Shown here: positions 34,213 to 43,811 of the stretch, in pieces
Layout: every line of letters begins with the position of its first letter
How positions within the stretch are numbered: position 1 is the stretch's first letter
Assembly (NCBI GenBank): GCA_016708825.1
Contig: JADJEZ010000001.1
Location: 186,001-250,000, forward strand
DNA from: Betaproteobacteria bacterium
Lineage (GTDB): Bacteria; Pseudomonadota; Gammaproteobacteria; Burkholderiales; Usitatibacteraceae
Direction of reading: 5' to 3'
DNA length: 64,000 nt
The notes under the pieces: generated by a model
What the model was told of the DNA's origin: nothing
Database searches by the model: none
Seen by the model: only the letters and a program-made list of their open reading frames with translations
Made by a program: the position numbers and the translations under genes

Positions 34213-35694
34213 CTATAGCACCGCCATCATCCCCGCATCCTCGTGCTCGAGGATGTGGCAGTGGAACATGCGCCTGCCCGGCAGGTCCTGGCGGACCTTG
34301 ATCGTGGCGGTCGTCCCGGCGGGCACGTCCACCGTGTCGTACCACGCCGCGTGGGGCGCCGGTGTCACGCGCCCGCCCGATTCCCGGCTCACGAGCAGGA
34401 ACTGCGTGCCGTGGAGGTGCATCGGGTGGTCCATGAAGGTGTCGTTCACGATTTCCCAGGTCTCCACGGCCCCTTGGGTGGAGACGAAGTCGACGCGATT
34501 CATGTCGAAGCTGCGCCCGTCGATGAGGAAGCCGAACATCGCGCCCATCATCCCCATTCCCGACTGCGTGAGGACCACGCGCCTGGCAGCGACGGCCGGG
34601 CCGGGATCGACCACCGGGCGAAGCGTCGCGGGAAGGGCGATGGACGCCACGGGCGCCGCGGTGGTCGTGGCGAGCGTGAGGAGATCCTCGCTCGAATAGG
34701 TTCCCATCCCCATCGTGTCGCTCACGTGGCGAAGCGCGCGGAGCGTGAAGCGAGCGCCAGGGGCCGTGGTGACGGCCACGACGATCTCGACCCGCTGCGC
34801 GGGCGCCACGACAATTTCCGCGAGCGGCCCCACGGGCGCGCCGAGAAGGCCGCCGTCGGTTCCCACCAGCGTAAAGGCGTGGCCGTCGAGCGCGAGGCGC
34901 AGGTAGCGCGAGCTGGTCGCGTTGAGGATCCTCCAGCGCTGCGTGGCGCCCGGCTGCACCGTGTGCACCGGCAGCCTTCCGCCGTTCACCAGCAACTGTT
35001 CGCCCTGCCGGCCCATCGTGAAATCCAGGGGGCCGTTGGGCGAGACCTGGCCGTTGCCGTCCAGGCGAATGCCCGTCACCAGCATCGTGACTTCGGGGAT
35101 CGCGGCGAGCGGGTCGTTCGCGGCGCGCACGATGAAGGGCGCGGCGAGCCCGCGGGAGACCTGCTCGGCCACCGTCCCGTGGGCGTGGGGGTGGTACCAG
35201 TAGGTGCCGGCCGTGCCGGAGGGAATGTCGAACTCGTAGACGCGCGTGGTGCCCGGGCGCACCGGGTCCATGGGATTGCCGTCCTGGTCGGCGGGCACCG
35301 GCAGCCCGTGCCAGTGGGCGGTGGTGTCGAGGGGAAGGCGGTTCTCCAGCGCGATCCTCACGCGGTCGCCCTCGCGCACCTCGACGACCGGCCCGGGGAA
35401 GAGCCCGTTGTAGAGCCAGAGCGCGGTGGTCCGCCCTTCGACCAGCGAGGTGTTCGACGGCGCGGCCGCGAGCGAGGCGGTGAAGCGCCCGGCCAGCGCG
35501 CTTTCGTTGGCGAGTTTCGGCAGGTCCCGCAGCGCGAGGCCCGGGGCGAGCGACGCCCCCGGAGCGAAGGGCAATCCCGGCATGAACCCACCCATGCCGC
35601 CGCCACCCATCCCGCCGCCACCCCCGCCGCCGCAACCGGGCAGCAACGCGCCCAGCCCGGCGAGCGTGGTGCCGAGGAAGGCGCGGCGCTTCAT
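34213..35694 (-). CDS. Multicopper oxidase, CotA/laccase type, lipoprotein-like
   Basis: 493 residues. The leader KRRAFLGTTLAGLGALLPGC is twin-Arg-like and has a lipobox Cys followed by a Gly-rich linker (GGGGGGGMGGGGMGG). Ligand sets are HWHG, YWYHPHAHG, HPMHLHGTQF and HCHILEHEDAGMM, complete for types 1-3 copper. It is a three-domain oxidase distinct from the one at 26 kb. The ATG overlaps the cusA stop (ATGA), so it is part of the cusCBA operon and probably oxidises periplasmic Cu(I). Confidence 0.9.
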   Translation of the reverse strand: MKRRAFLGTTLAGLGALLPGCGGGGGGGMGGGGMGGFMPGLPFAPGASLAPGLALRDLPKLANESALAGRFTASLAAAPSNTSLVEGRTTALWLYNGLFPGPVVEVREGDRVRIALENRLPLDTTAHWHGLPVPADQDGNPMDPVRPGTTRVYEFDIPSGTAGTYWYHPHAHGTVAEQVSRGLAAPFIVRAANDPLAAIPEVTMLVTGIRLDGNGQVSPNGPLDFTMGRQGEQLLVNGGRLPVHTVQPGATQRWRILNATSSRYLRLALDGHAFTLVGTDGGLLGAPVGPLAEIVVAPAQRVEIVVAVTTAPGARFTLRALRHVSDTMGMGTYSSEDLLTLATTTAAPVASIALPATLRPVVDPGPAVAARRVVLTQSGMGMMGAMFGFLIDGRSFDMNRVDFVSTQGAVETWEIVNDTFMDHPMHLHGTQFLLVSRESGGRVTPAPHAAWYDTVDVPAGTTATIKVRQDLPGRRMFHCHILEHEDAGMMAVL

Positions 35695-38627
35695 GTCGCC
35701 CGCACTTGCGGTGCGGCGCTGGCCGGGGCCATCTCCGGCCCGTTGCGCGGAAGCCCGCGACCCTTCACCAGCGCGTAGATCGCGGGGATCACCACCAGGG
35801 TGAGGATGGTGGACGAGACCATGCCGCCGACCATGGGCGCGGCGATGCGGCGCATCACCTCGGAGCCCGTTCCCGTGCTCCACATGATCGGCAAGAGCCC
35901 CGCCATGATCGCCACCACCGTCATCATCTTCGGGCGCACGCGCTCCACCGCGCCTTCCATCACGGCCTCGTAAAGATCCGCCGCGCTGGCATGGGTGCCG
36001 CGCTCCTCGCGGATCCGCTCCCAGGCGTGCTCGAGGTAGATGAGCATCACCACGCCCGTCTCGGCCGCCACGCCCGCGAGCGCGATGAAGCCCACCGCGA
36101 CCGCGACACTCATGTTGTAGTCCAGCCACCAGATGAGCCACACGCCGCCCACCAGCGCGAAAGGCACCGAGAGCATCACGATCAGCGTCTCCGTCATGCG
36201 CCGGAAGTTGAGGTAGAGCAGCACCACGATCGCGAGAAGCGTGAGCGGCACCACGATCTTCAGCTTCTCGATGGCGCGCTCCATGTACTCGAACTGCCCG
36301 CTCCACGTGATGTAGTAGCCCGGCGGGAAGTCGACCTTCTCGGCCACGGCCCGCTTCGCGTCCGCCACGTAGCGGCCGATGTCGCGGCCGCGGATGTCCA
36401 CGAAGATGTAGGCCGACAAAAGCGCGTTCTCGGTGCGGATGGCGGGCGCGCCCTTGGTGACCTTCACCCTGGCGACCTGGCCGAGCGGCACCTGCGCCGG
36501 GGGCTGCCCCATCTCCGCCATGGCCGGGATCAGCACGTTGGCGGCGATGGCCTGGGGGTTCGCGCGCAGCTCGCGCGGATAGCGCACGATCACGCCGAAG
36601 CGCTCGCGGCCCTCCACCGTGGTGGTCACCATCTCGCCGCCGAGCGCCGTCATGATCACGTCCTGCAGTTCTCCCACGGCGAGGCCGTAGCGGGCAAGTG
36701 CCGCGCGGTCGGGCTCGATGTCGAGGTAGTAGCCGCCGGTGATGCGTTCGGCATAGGCGCTCGTGGTGCCGGGGACGTCCTTCACCACCGTCTCGATGTC
36801 CCGGGCCACCCGCTCCATCTCCGCGAGGTCCTTGCCGAAGACCTTGATGCCGATGGGCGTGCGAAGCTCTTGAGGATCCTGTCCTGCACCTGCAGGAGCT
36901 CCGCGGCCTTCGTGATCGACATGGCGGGAAGCGAGGAAGGCATGTAGAGGATCGTGCCCTCGTTCAGCCGCGGCATGAACTCCGCGCCGAGCCGGCTCGC
37001 CGGAATGTAGGTGGCCCCCAGGGCGATCGCGGCGAGCACGAGCGTCGCCTTCTTCCAGCGCATGACGGCCGCGATCACGGGCCGGTAGGCCGCGATGAGG
37101 AAGCGGTTCACCGGGTTCCTCGCCTCCGGGATGATGCGCCCACGGATGAAGATCATCATGAGCACCGGCACGAGGGTGACCGACAGGATCGCGGCACCCG
37201 CCATCGCGAAGGTCTTGGTGTAGGCGAGCGGGGAGAAGAGCCTGCCCTCCTGGGCCTCCAGCGTGAACACCGGCAGGAAGGACACGGTGATGATGAGGAG
37301 CGAGAAGAAGAGCGCGGGGCCCACTTCCTTGCACGCGGTCACCATGGCTTCCGTGCGCGACTCCCCGGGCTTCAGCCGCTCCAGGTGCTTGTGGGCGTTC
37401 TCGATCATCACGATCGCCGCGTCGACCATCGCCCCGATGGCGATCGCGATGCCGCCCAGGCTCATGATGTTGGAGTTGATGCCGAGCGCGCGCATGGCGA
37501 TGAAGGCCATGAGGACGCCAATGGGCAGCATGATGATGGCCACCAGGGCGCTTCGCACGTGCAGCAGGAACACGATGCACACCAGGGCCACGATGACGCT
37601 TTCCTCGAGGAGCGTCACCTTGAGGTTGTCGATGGCGCGGTGGATCAGGTCGGAGCGGTCGTAGACCGTCTCCACCGTGACGCCCTCCGGCAGGCCCGAG
37701 GCCACCTCGGCGATCTTCGCCTTCACGTTGGCGATCACGTCGAGGGCGTTCTGGCCGTAGCGGGCGACCACGATTCCCGAGACTATCTCGCCTTCGCCGT
37801 TCAGGTCCGCCATGCCGCGGCGTTCGTCGGGGCCCATCTCGACCCGCGCGACGTCGCGCACGAGCACCGGCGTGCCCCTCTCGCTCTTCAGCACCAGGGA
37901 CTCGATGTCGTCCTTGCCGCGCAGGTAGCCGTGGCCGCGCACCATGTACTCGGTCTCGGCCATCTCCACCACGCGCCCGCCCACGTCGCGGTTGGAGTCG
38001 CGGATGACCTGCGACACCTTCATGAGGGGCACGCCGTAGCTGCGCAGCTTCACGGGATCCACGATCACGTGGTACTGCTGCACGAAGCCGCCGACGGAGG
38101 CCACCTCCGAGACGCCCACGGCCTTCGTGAGCTGGTAGCGCAGGTACCAGTCCTGGATCGTGCGCAGCTCCGCGAGCGTGCGGTTCTTGGCGAGCACGGC
38201 GTACTGGAACACCCAGCCCACGCCCGTGGCGTCAGGCCCCAACTGCGGCGTGATGCCGCGCGGCAGCTTCCCGGCGGCGAAGTTGAGATACTCGAGGACG
38301 CGCGAGCGCGCCCAGTAGATGTCGGTGCCGTCCTCGAAGATCACGTAGACGAAGGAGGCGCCGAAGAAGGAAAAGCCGCGCACCACCTTCGACTTGGGCA
38401 CCGAGAGCATGGCGCTCGTGAGCGGGTAGGTGACCTGGTCCTCCACCACCTGCGGCGCCTGGCCCGGGAACTTCCGTAAAGATGATGACCTGCGCGTCGG
38501 AGAGGTCGGGCAGGGCGTCGAGCGGCGTCTTCACCACCGCGTAGACGCCGCCGAGCGTGATGGCGAAGGTCGCGAGGAGGACGAGGAAGCGGTTCCTCGC
38601 CGACCAGGCGATGAGGGCGTTCAGCAT
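35691..38627 (-). CDS. cusA: RND copper/silver efflux pump CusA, broken and shortened
   Basis: Inner-membrane proton-driven pump of the CusCBA complex. Reads MLNALIAWSARNRFLVLL, slips near 38455, then continues VEDQVTYPLTSAMLSVPK through RND helices (GGIAIAIGAMVDAAIVMIENAHK) to QVQDRILKSF near 36872. Here it jumps frame directly to TPIGIKVFGKDLAEMERVA. Family members carry about 80 residues between these points, including the GRAETATDPAP and PIRNRIDM blocks; they are absent. The second half (GVVMLIYLEHAWE, MMTVVAIMAGLLPIMWSTGTGSEVM) is intact. The deletion is either an assembly collapse or real; if real the pump would be inactive. Confidence 0.85.
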
Positions 38628-38628
38628 C

Positions 38629-40206
38629 TCACTTCCCCTTGCCCGGGGCGGCGGGCTGCACCGCGCCCTTCGCGGCTGCCTGCCCCGGCTTCACCGCCGT
38701 GATCACCCATTCGCCGGGCTTTCGCTCCACGAACTCGAAGTCGATCGCCGCACCCGGCTTCACGCCGGAGACGAGCGAGTCGTTGGCCAGCGTGAAGTCC
38801 ATCGTCATTGCCGGCCACTTCAAGCTCGCCACGGGCCGGTGCGTGACGGTGACGGTGCCGGCTTTCGCGTCGACGGCGTCGAGCGTCCCGTCGGCGCGGT
38901 GGGTCATGGTGGCCGCACCGCCCCCGCCCTTGGGAGCGCCGGCCATGCCGCCGAGGGCGGCGCGCAGGTTGCTCTCGGCGTCGATCAGGAAGTTCGCGGC
39001 GACGACCACCGCCTCGCCCTCCTTTACGCCGGAGCGCACTTCGATCCACTCGTCGCTGCGCGCGCCGGTCTCGACCTCGCGCGGGTCGAAGCGGCCCTCG
39101 CCCACTTGCACGAGAACCACGCGGCGCACGCCGGAGTCGATGACCGCCGAGGACGGCACGGCGATCACCTTGCCGTTGTTCGCGGCGTCGAGCTCGACCT
39201 GCGCGTACATGCCGGGCTTGAGGATCCCGCCGGGGTTGGCGAGCTCGAGCCGCACCGACACCGTGCGCGTCTCCGTCTTGAGCGTCGGATAGACGTAGGT
39301 GACGCGGCCCTCGAAGCCGCGCTCGGGGTAGGCGTTGATTCCCACCCGGGCGAGGCGGCCGTTGGACACGAGCCCGATGTCCTGCTCGTTCACGTCGGCC
39401 AGCACCCACACGCGCGAGAGATCCGCCACCTGGTAGAGCATTTCGCCGGGCATGAAGCGCATGCCGGACACGGCCTTCTTCTCCATCACGATTCCCGTTG
39501 CCGGGGAGCGGAAGGTCACGGTGCGCGTGGCCTCCCCCGTGCGCTCGAGCGCGGCGATCTGCTCGGCCGAGACATCCCAGTTGCGAAGCCGCGTGAGGCT
39601 CGATTCCGCAAGCTGCGCCATCCCGGAGCGGCTTTGCGCGCTCGCGTCCTGGAGCGCCTTCACGCCGCGCGTGGCGATGGCGTATTCGCGCTGGGCGGAG
39701 ACGAGCTCCGGGCTGTAGACCTCGAAGAGCGGCTGGCCGGCCTTCACGAACTCCCCGGTGGTGTTCACGTGCAGGCGCTCGACGTAGCCCTCGAACTTGG
39801 GCGCGATCGTGGCGAGGAGCCGCTCGTCGACCTCGACACGCCCCGAAACGCACACCAGGCACCCGATCGTACGGCTCTCGGCGAGCTGCGTGCGCACGCC
39901 CAGCTTCTGCACGCGGTCGAGCGAGATCTTGAGCCCCTCCCCGGCGGGGGCGTCGTCCTCTCCCTCGTAGACGGCGATGTAGTCCATGCCCATCGAGTCC
40001 TTCTTGGGCACGCTCGAGGTGTCCGGCAGCCCCATGGGGTTGCGGTAGTAGAGGAGCTTCTTCGCCGGCTTGGCTTCCCCGCCGGGCGCGCCCGCGGCCG
40101 TCGTCGGCGCCCCGTGCATCGCGGCCTGGCGCGTGCCGAAGACGTATCCCCCCGCCGCCGCGGCGGCCACGACGACAACCACGACGACTGCGACTCCGGT
40201 CTTCAT
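38629..40206 (-). CDS. cusB: CusB membrane-fusion protein with fused CusF domain
   Basis: 525 residues. N-terminal anchor or signal (GVAVVVVVVVAAAAAGGYVFG), heavy-metal-binding motif YYRNPMGLPDTSSVPKKDSMGMDY, then barrel-sandwich and helical hairpin (GYVERLHVNTTGEFVKAGQPLFEVYSPEL) and MFP repeats. The last 85 residues form a CusF domain (GTLDAVDAKAGTVTVTH, SLKWPAMTMDFTL) with the Trp and Met ligands. Such CusB-CusF fusions deliver metal to CusA directly. The ATG overlaps the cusC stop (ATGA), and one base separates it from cusA. Confidence 0.92.
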   Translation of the reverse strand: MKTGVAVVVVVVVAAAAAGGYVFGTRQAAMHGAPTTAAGAPGGEAKPAKKLLYYRNPMGLPDTSSVPKKDSMGMDYIAVYEGEDDAPAGEGLKISLDRVQKLGVRTQLAESRTIGCLVCVSGRVEVDERLLATIAPKFEGYVERLHVNTTGEFVKAGQPLFEVYSPELVSAQREYAIATRGVKALQDASAQSRSGMAQLAESSLTRLRNWDVSAEQIAALERTGEATRTVTFRSPATGIVMEKKAVSGMRFMPGEMLYQVADLSRVWVLADVNEQDIGLVSNGRLARVGINAYPERGFEGRVTYVYPTLKTETRTVSVRLELANPGGILKPGMYAQVELDAANNGKVIAVPSSAVIDSGVRRVVLVQVGEGRFDPREVETGARSDEWIEVRSGVKEGEAVVVAANFLIDAESNLRAALGGMAGAPKGGGGAATMTHRADGTLDAVDAKAGTVTVTHRPVASLKWPAMTMDFTLANDSLVSGVKPGAAIDFEFVERKPGEWVITAVKPGQAAAKGAVQPAAPGKGK

Positions 40207-41522
40207 AGCTCTTCTCCCACGATGCGTTCGATTTCCGCCAGGCGCATCTGCGCCTCCGCCTGCGCCTTCAGCCGCTCCTGCTTCGCGCGCAGGATCTGGC
40301 GCTGCGCGTCGAGGAGGGTCGCGAAGTCGACCTTGCCGTTCTCGTAGGCCGCCAGCGCGGACTGGAACGTCACTTCCGCCTGCGGCAGCAGGCTCGAGCC
40401 CGCGAGCGCTTCCGTCCTGCGCGCGGCGTCGAGGGAGGCGAGGTTCTCCGAGAGTTCGCCCAGCAGCCCGACCGCGGCCGCCTCGCGCCGGGATTGCGCG
40501 GCCGCGAGCATGGCGCGCGCCTCGCGCTCCCGGGCGCGACGGCTGTCCTGCTGCAGCGGGATGTTCACTTCCAGCATGAGTTCCCACTCCGCGATCCGGC
40601 TTCCCCGCTGCGTCGGCGCGATGCCCACGGTGAGGTCCGGATAGCGGTTCAGGTCCGCGAGCTCCACCAGCTTCGAGGCCGAGCGGGCGCGCGCGGCCTC
40701 CGTCGCGATCAGCGGGTTGCGCGCACGGGCGCGCTCCTCGAGGTCGGCCACCTGGAGGCGCGCGGGCGGCGGCAGGGGGCGAAGGCGCTCGGGTTCTGCG
40801 AGCGGCGCCGTGGCGGGCCTCGCGACGAGCGCGTTCATGCGCGCCGCGGCGCGCCGGCGTTCGGATTCGAGCATCACGAGGTCGGTGCGCATGGTCGTCT
40901 GCTCGACCTGCGCGCGGATCGCATCCTGCTGCGCGGCGAGGCCCCCGGCGTAGCGCGCCTGGGCAACACTTTCCAGCCGCACCACGAGGTCGAGCACCTC
41001 GCGCGTGAGCTTTTCGTTCTCGACGGCGAGGTAGTACTGCGCGTAGGCCGACTTGATGCGCATGGCGATAGCGAGCCACGCGCTCTCCACGCGGCTCGAG
41101 GCGGCCTGTGCGTCGGACTGCGCCGCCTCGCGCCGCGCGTCGCGCTTGCCGAACCACGGCAGCATCTGCATCACCGTGTACTTGGTGGCGCCGACGCGCG
41201 CGGGCAGGAGGTTCGGGCTCGCATCCCGGCCCTCGTTGGTCACGTTCACGAGTTGCACGCGGACGGCGGGGTCGGGGAGCGCCCCGGCCGATTCCGGCCT
41301 TTCCCGCGCAGCGTCTGCCTCCGCGCGCATCGCCGCGTATTCCGGGTTCGCGTCGCGCGCGATATCGAGGAAGCTCTCGACGCTGCGGCCGGGCAGGGCC
41401 GTTTGCGCGGACGCCGGCAAGACGCACAGCGCGCAGGCGGCGAGCGCCGCGGCCGAGATGCGGCGACGCAAGGGGAGTGCGGTGTTCGTCCGCGCGGGGC
41501 GGACCGGGAAATCGGGTGACAT
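40203..41522 (-). CDS. cusC: CusC/TolC-like outer-membrane factor
   Basis: 439 residues. Export signal (RRRISAAALAACALCVLPASAQ) and two outer-membrane efflux protein repeats: NPEYAAMRAEADAARE with MQMLPWFGKRDARRE, and NPLIATEAARARSASKLVELADLNRYPDLTVG with ALAAYENGKVDFATLLDAQR. It forms the outer tunnel of the CusCBA complex. I chose the ATG at 41522 because GGAGG is four bases upstream; 16 upstream residues are then excluded. Second outer-membrane factor in the window. Confidence 0.88.
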   Translation of the reverse strand: MSPDFPVRPARTNTALPLRRRISAAALAACALCVLPASAQTALPGRSVESFLDIARDANPEYAAMRAEADAARERPESAGALPDPAVRVQLVNVTNEGRDASPNLLPARVGATKYTVMQMLPWFGKRDARREAAQSDAQAASSRVESAWLAIAMRIKSAYAQYYLAVENEKLTREVLDLVVRLESVAQARYAGGLAAQQDAIRAQVEQTTMRTDLVMLESERRRAAARMNALVARPATAPLAEPERLRPLPPPARLQVADLEERARARNPLIATEAARARSASKLVELADLNRYPDLTVGIAPTQRGSRIAEWELMLEVNIPLQQDSRRAREREARAMLAAAQSRREAAAVGLLGELSENLASLDAARRTEALAGSSLLPQAEVTFQSALAAYENGKVDFATLLDAQRQILRAKQERLKAQAEAQMRLAEIERIVGEEL

Positions 41523-41587
41523 GGAACCTCCGGAGGCGATGGCCGTCGCGGCCGCGAACGCCGCGGCCACGGTGGATCACCGGGAGG

Positions 41588-41958
41588 TCAGATCCTCAGG
41601 ACGCCGAAGAGGATGGCGGGAGGAGGTGTCGGACGCCGGCACGGCGCTTCGCGGAAGGCGGCGACGCGGCAAGCGGTGCCGGCGCGAACTCGACCTTTGA
41701 GCACCGGCCCCTGCACGTGCATCGCCAGGGGGCGGACGGGTTGCTGTCGAAGGAGGCCTCGCCGTACTGGCAATGCTGCTCGCAGACGAGGTCACCTGCG
41801 TCCTGGGGGGCGCCTTCGCAACCGGCCGCGTGGACCGCCTCGTCACCTGGTGACGCGGGCGCCAACGCCTCGCAGGCGTGCGCCGACACCGCGAGCTGCG
41901 CAAAGGCGAGCGCGAACGCGGCGAAACAGGCGGCAAGCGTGCGGCGGCGGCGGGTCAT
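41588..41958 (-). CDS. Exported Cys-containing protein of cus operons
   Basis: About 122 residues: signal (RTLAACFAAFALAFAQLAVSAHA), then four Cys (ACEAL, GCEGA, LVCEQHCQYG), a pattern seen in unnamed proteins at the head of cus/cop operons. A one-base slip near 41720 separates QYGEASFDSNPSAP from the family-like tail ending TPPPAILFGVLRI at 41588. CATAAT 15 bases upstream of the ATG may be the -10 of the whole cusCBA operon. Function unknown. Confidence 0.6.
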
Positions 41959-42026
41959 GACGGCGGATTATGCACCTGGGGACTGTCGGGGGATTGATTC
42001 CACGCAACCGGTTCCGACCGCGGATC

Positions 42027-43292
42027 TCAGCGGGAGTTCGCGGCCAGCCAGTCCAGGGCGAGGGCCGAGAGGGTCTTCACGCCGAGCTTCAGGCAATCCT
42101 CGTCCACCCGGAACCGCGGGCTGTGGTTCGGGGCGACCTTGCGCGGGTCCTCGCCCGGGGGCGTGCAGCCCATGAAGTAGAAGAAGCCGGGGACGACCTT
42201 CTGGTAGCAGGAGAAGTCCTCGGCCCCGCACACCTTGTCGATCAAGCGCACGTTCGCCTCGCCCGCCATGCGCGAGAGCGTGGGCACGGACCACTCCGTG
42301 AGCCCGGAGTCGTTCGCGGTGACGTCGTAGCCGCGGTCGATGTGCACGCGCGCCTTCGCACCCCCCGCCGCCGAGATCATCTCGGTGATGCGGGTGACGT
42401 GGGCGTGGATCTCGTCGCGCTGGCCCTCGTCGAAGGCGCGGATGGTGCCCTCGAGGCTCACCTCGTCGGGAATGATGTTGTTCCTCACGCCGCCGCGGAA
42501 GACGCCCACGGTGACGACCGAGGGCTCCTTGGTGATGTTCATGCTGCGCGAGACGATCGTCTGCAGGCCCATCACCACCTGGGAGCCCACGACGATGGGA
42601 TCGACGCCCCGCCACGGCATGGCGCCGTGGGTCTGGGTGCCGCGGATGAAGATGCGGAAGGCGTCGGCCGAAGCCATGAGCGGGCCCGAGCGATAGCCGA
42701 TCGTGCCGGTGTTGTGGATGGAGGTGACGTGCAGGCCGAAGATCGCCTCGACCTTCGGATCCGCGAGGCAGCCCTGCTCGACCATCAACTTCGCGCCGCC
42801 TTCCTCGCCGACGGGCGGCATTTCCTCCGCGGGCTGAAAGATGAACACCACGGTGCCGGGAATTTCCGCGCGCATGCCGGCGAGCGCTTTGGCCACGCCC
42901 ATGAGGATCGAGACGTGCGCGTCGTGGCCGCAGGCGTGCATCACGCCGCACTGCTGGCCGTTCCACTCGGCCATGGCCTTGCTCGCGAAGGGGACATCGA
43001 CCTCCTCCTTCACGGGGAGCGCGTCCATGTCCGCGCGCAGCGCCACGACGGAACCGGGCTTGCCGCCGCGGAGCACGCCCACCACGCCGGTGACGGCGAC
43101 TTTCTCGCGCACCTCGTCGAAGCCGAGAGCTTTCAGGTGCTTCGCGACGATGCCCGCGGTGCGCACCTCGCGGTTGCCCAGCTCCGGAGGCTCGTGCAGG
43201 TCGCGCCGCCAGGCGACGACTTTCGCCTCCACGCGGTCGGCGGCGGCGGCGATGGCGGCATCGAATCGGAAGGGGGTCTCGGGTGCGTTCAT
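42027..43292 (-). CDS. M20 family amidohydrolase
   Basis: 421 residues. M20/M40 metallo-amidohydrolase motifs: GVMHACGHDAHVSILMG (metal-binding Cys, His, Asp), FQPAEEMPPVGEEGG (catalytic and metal Glu), GTQTHGAMPW (dimerisation-domain His) and VCGAEDFSCY. This group hydrolyses N-acyl amino acids such as hippurate or acetylornithine-like amides; the exact substrate cannot be read. Cytosolic, no signal peptide. Divergent from the rhodanese gene. Confidence 0.9.
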   Translation of the reverse strand: MNAPETPFRFDAAIAAAADRVEAKVVAWRRDLHEPPELGNREVRTAGIVAKHLKALGFDEVREKVAVTGVVGVLRGGKPGSVVALRADMDALPVKEEVDVPFASKAMAEWNGQQCGVMHACGHDAHVSILMGVAKALAGMRAEIPGTVVFIFQPAEEMPPVGEEGGAKLMVEQGCLADPKVEAIFGLHVTSIHNTGTIGYRSGPLMASADAFRIFIRGTQTHGAMPWRGVDPIVVGSQVVMGLQTIVSRSMNITKEPSVVTVGVFRGGVRNNIIPDEVSLEGTIRAFDEGQRDEIHAHVTRITEMISAAGGAKARVHIDRGYDVTANDSGLTEWSVPTLSRMAGEANVRLIDKVCGAEDFSCYQKVVPGFFYFMGCTPPGEDPRKVAPNHSPRFRVDEDCLKLGVKTLSALALDWLAANSR

Positions 43293-43354
43293 GGCGGGGC
43301 CCGCGGGGAGGATTCGCGAAGGGGCATTGTAGCCGGGCCGCGCGCGGCGGCGTC

Positions 43355-43360
43355 TATAAT
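43355..43360 (+). promoter_or_regulatory. Sigma-70-like -10 box of the rhodanese gene
   Basis: A perfect TATAAT lies 42 bases upstream of the ATG at 43402 in an otherwise G/C-rich spacer. No convincing -35 box is seen at 17 bases. Confidence 0.4.
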
Positions 43361-43401
43361 TGCCCGTCGTCCCTTCCCGCGCCGTACCGGCGCCGCCCAC
43401 C

Positions 43402-43798
43402 ATGGAAAACCTCGAGCCCAAGGATGCCCACGCGTTCCTCCGGGAACGCCCCGATGCGGTGTTCGTCGACTGCCGCAGCGAGATGGAGTTCATGTTCGTC
43501 GGCCACCCCGTGGGCGCCATGCTGGTGCCGTGGTACGACGGCGCCGAGTGGGACCTGAACCCGCACTTCGTGGGCCAGGTGAAGAAGCTCGCGGGTGCGA
43601 ACTTCCGCAACCGCCCGATCGTGCTCATCTGCCGCAGCGGCAACCGCACCGGTGGAGGCGGCCAACACGCTCGAAGCGGCCGGGTTCCAGCACGTGGTCA
43701 ACGTGCTGCACGGCTTCGAGGGCGACCTGGACGACAACCACCACCGCAACGCGAAGAACGGCTGGCGCGTCGCCGGCCTGCCGTGGCAGCAGTACTGA
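43402..43798 (+). CDS. Single-domain rhodanese, frameshifted
   Basis: About 131 residues. One rhodanese domain: DAVFVDCRSEMEFMFVGHP, active-site loop LICRSGNRT with catalytic Cys, and FQHVVNVLHGFEGDLDD near the end. A one-base insertion near 43655, in the GTGGAGGCGG run, interrupts the helix after the active-site loop. The second frame gives VEAANTLEAAGFQ and the natural end GLPWQQY. It transfers sulfane sulfur. It precedes an MFS transporter by 13 bases. Confidence 0.78.
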
Positions 43799-43811
43799 AA
43801 AACCCGGGGAC

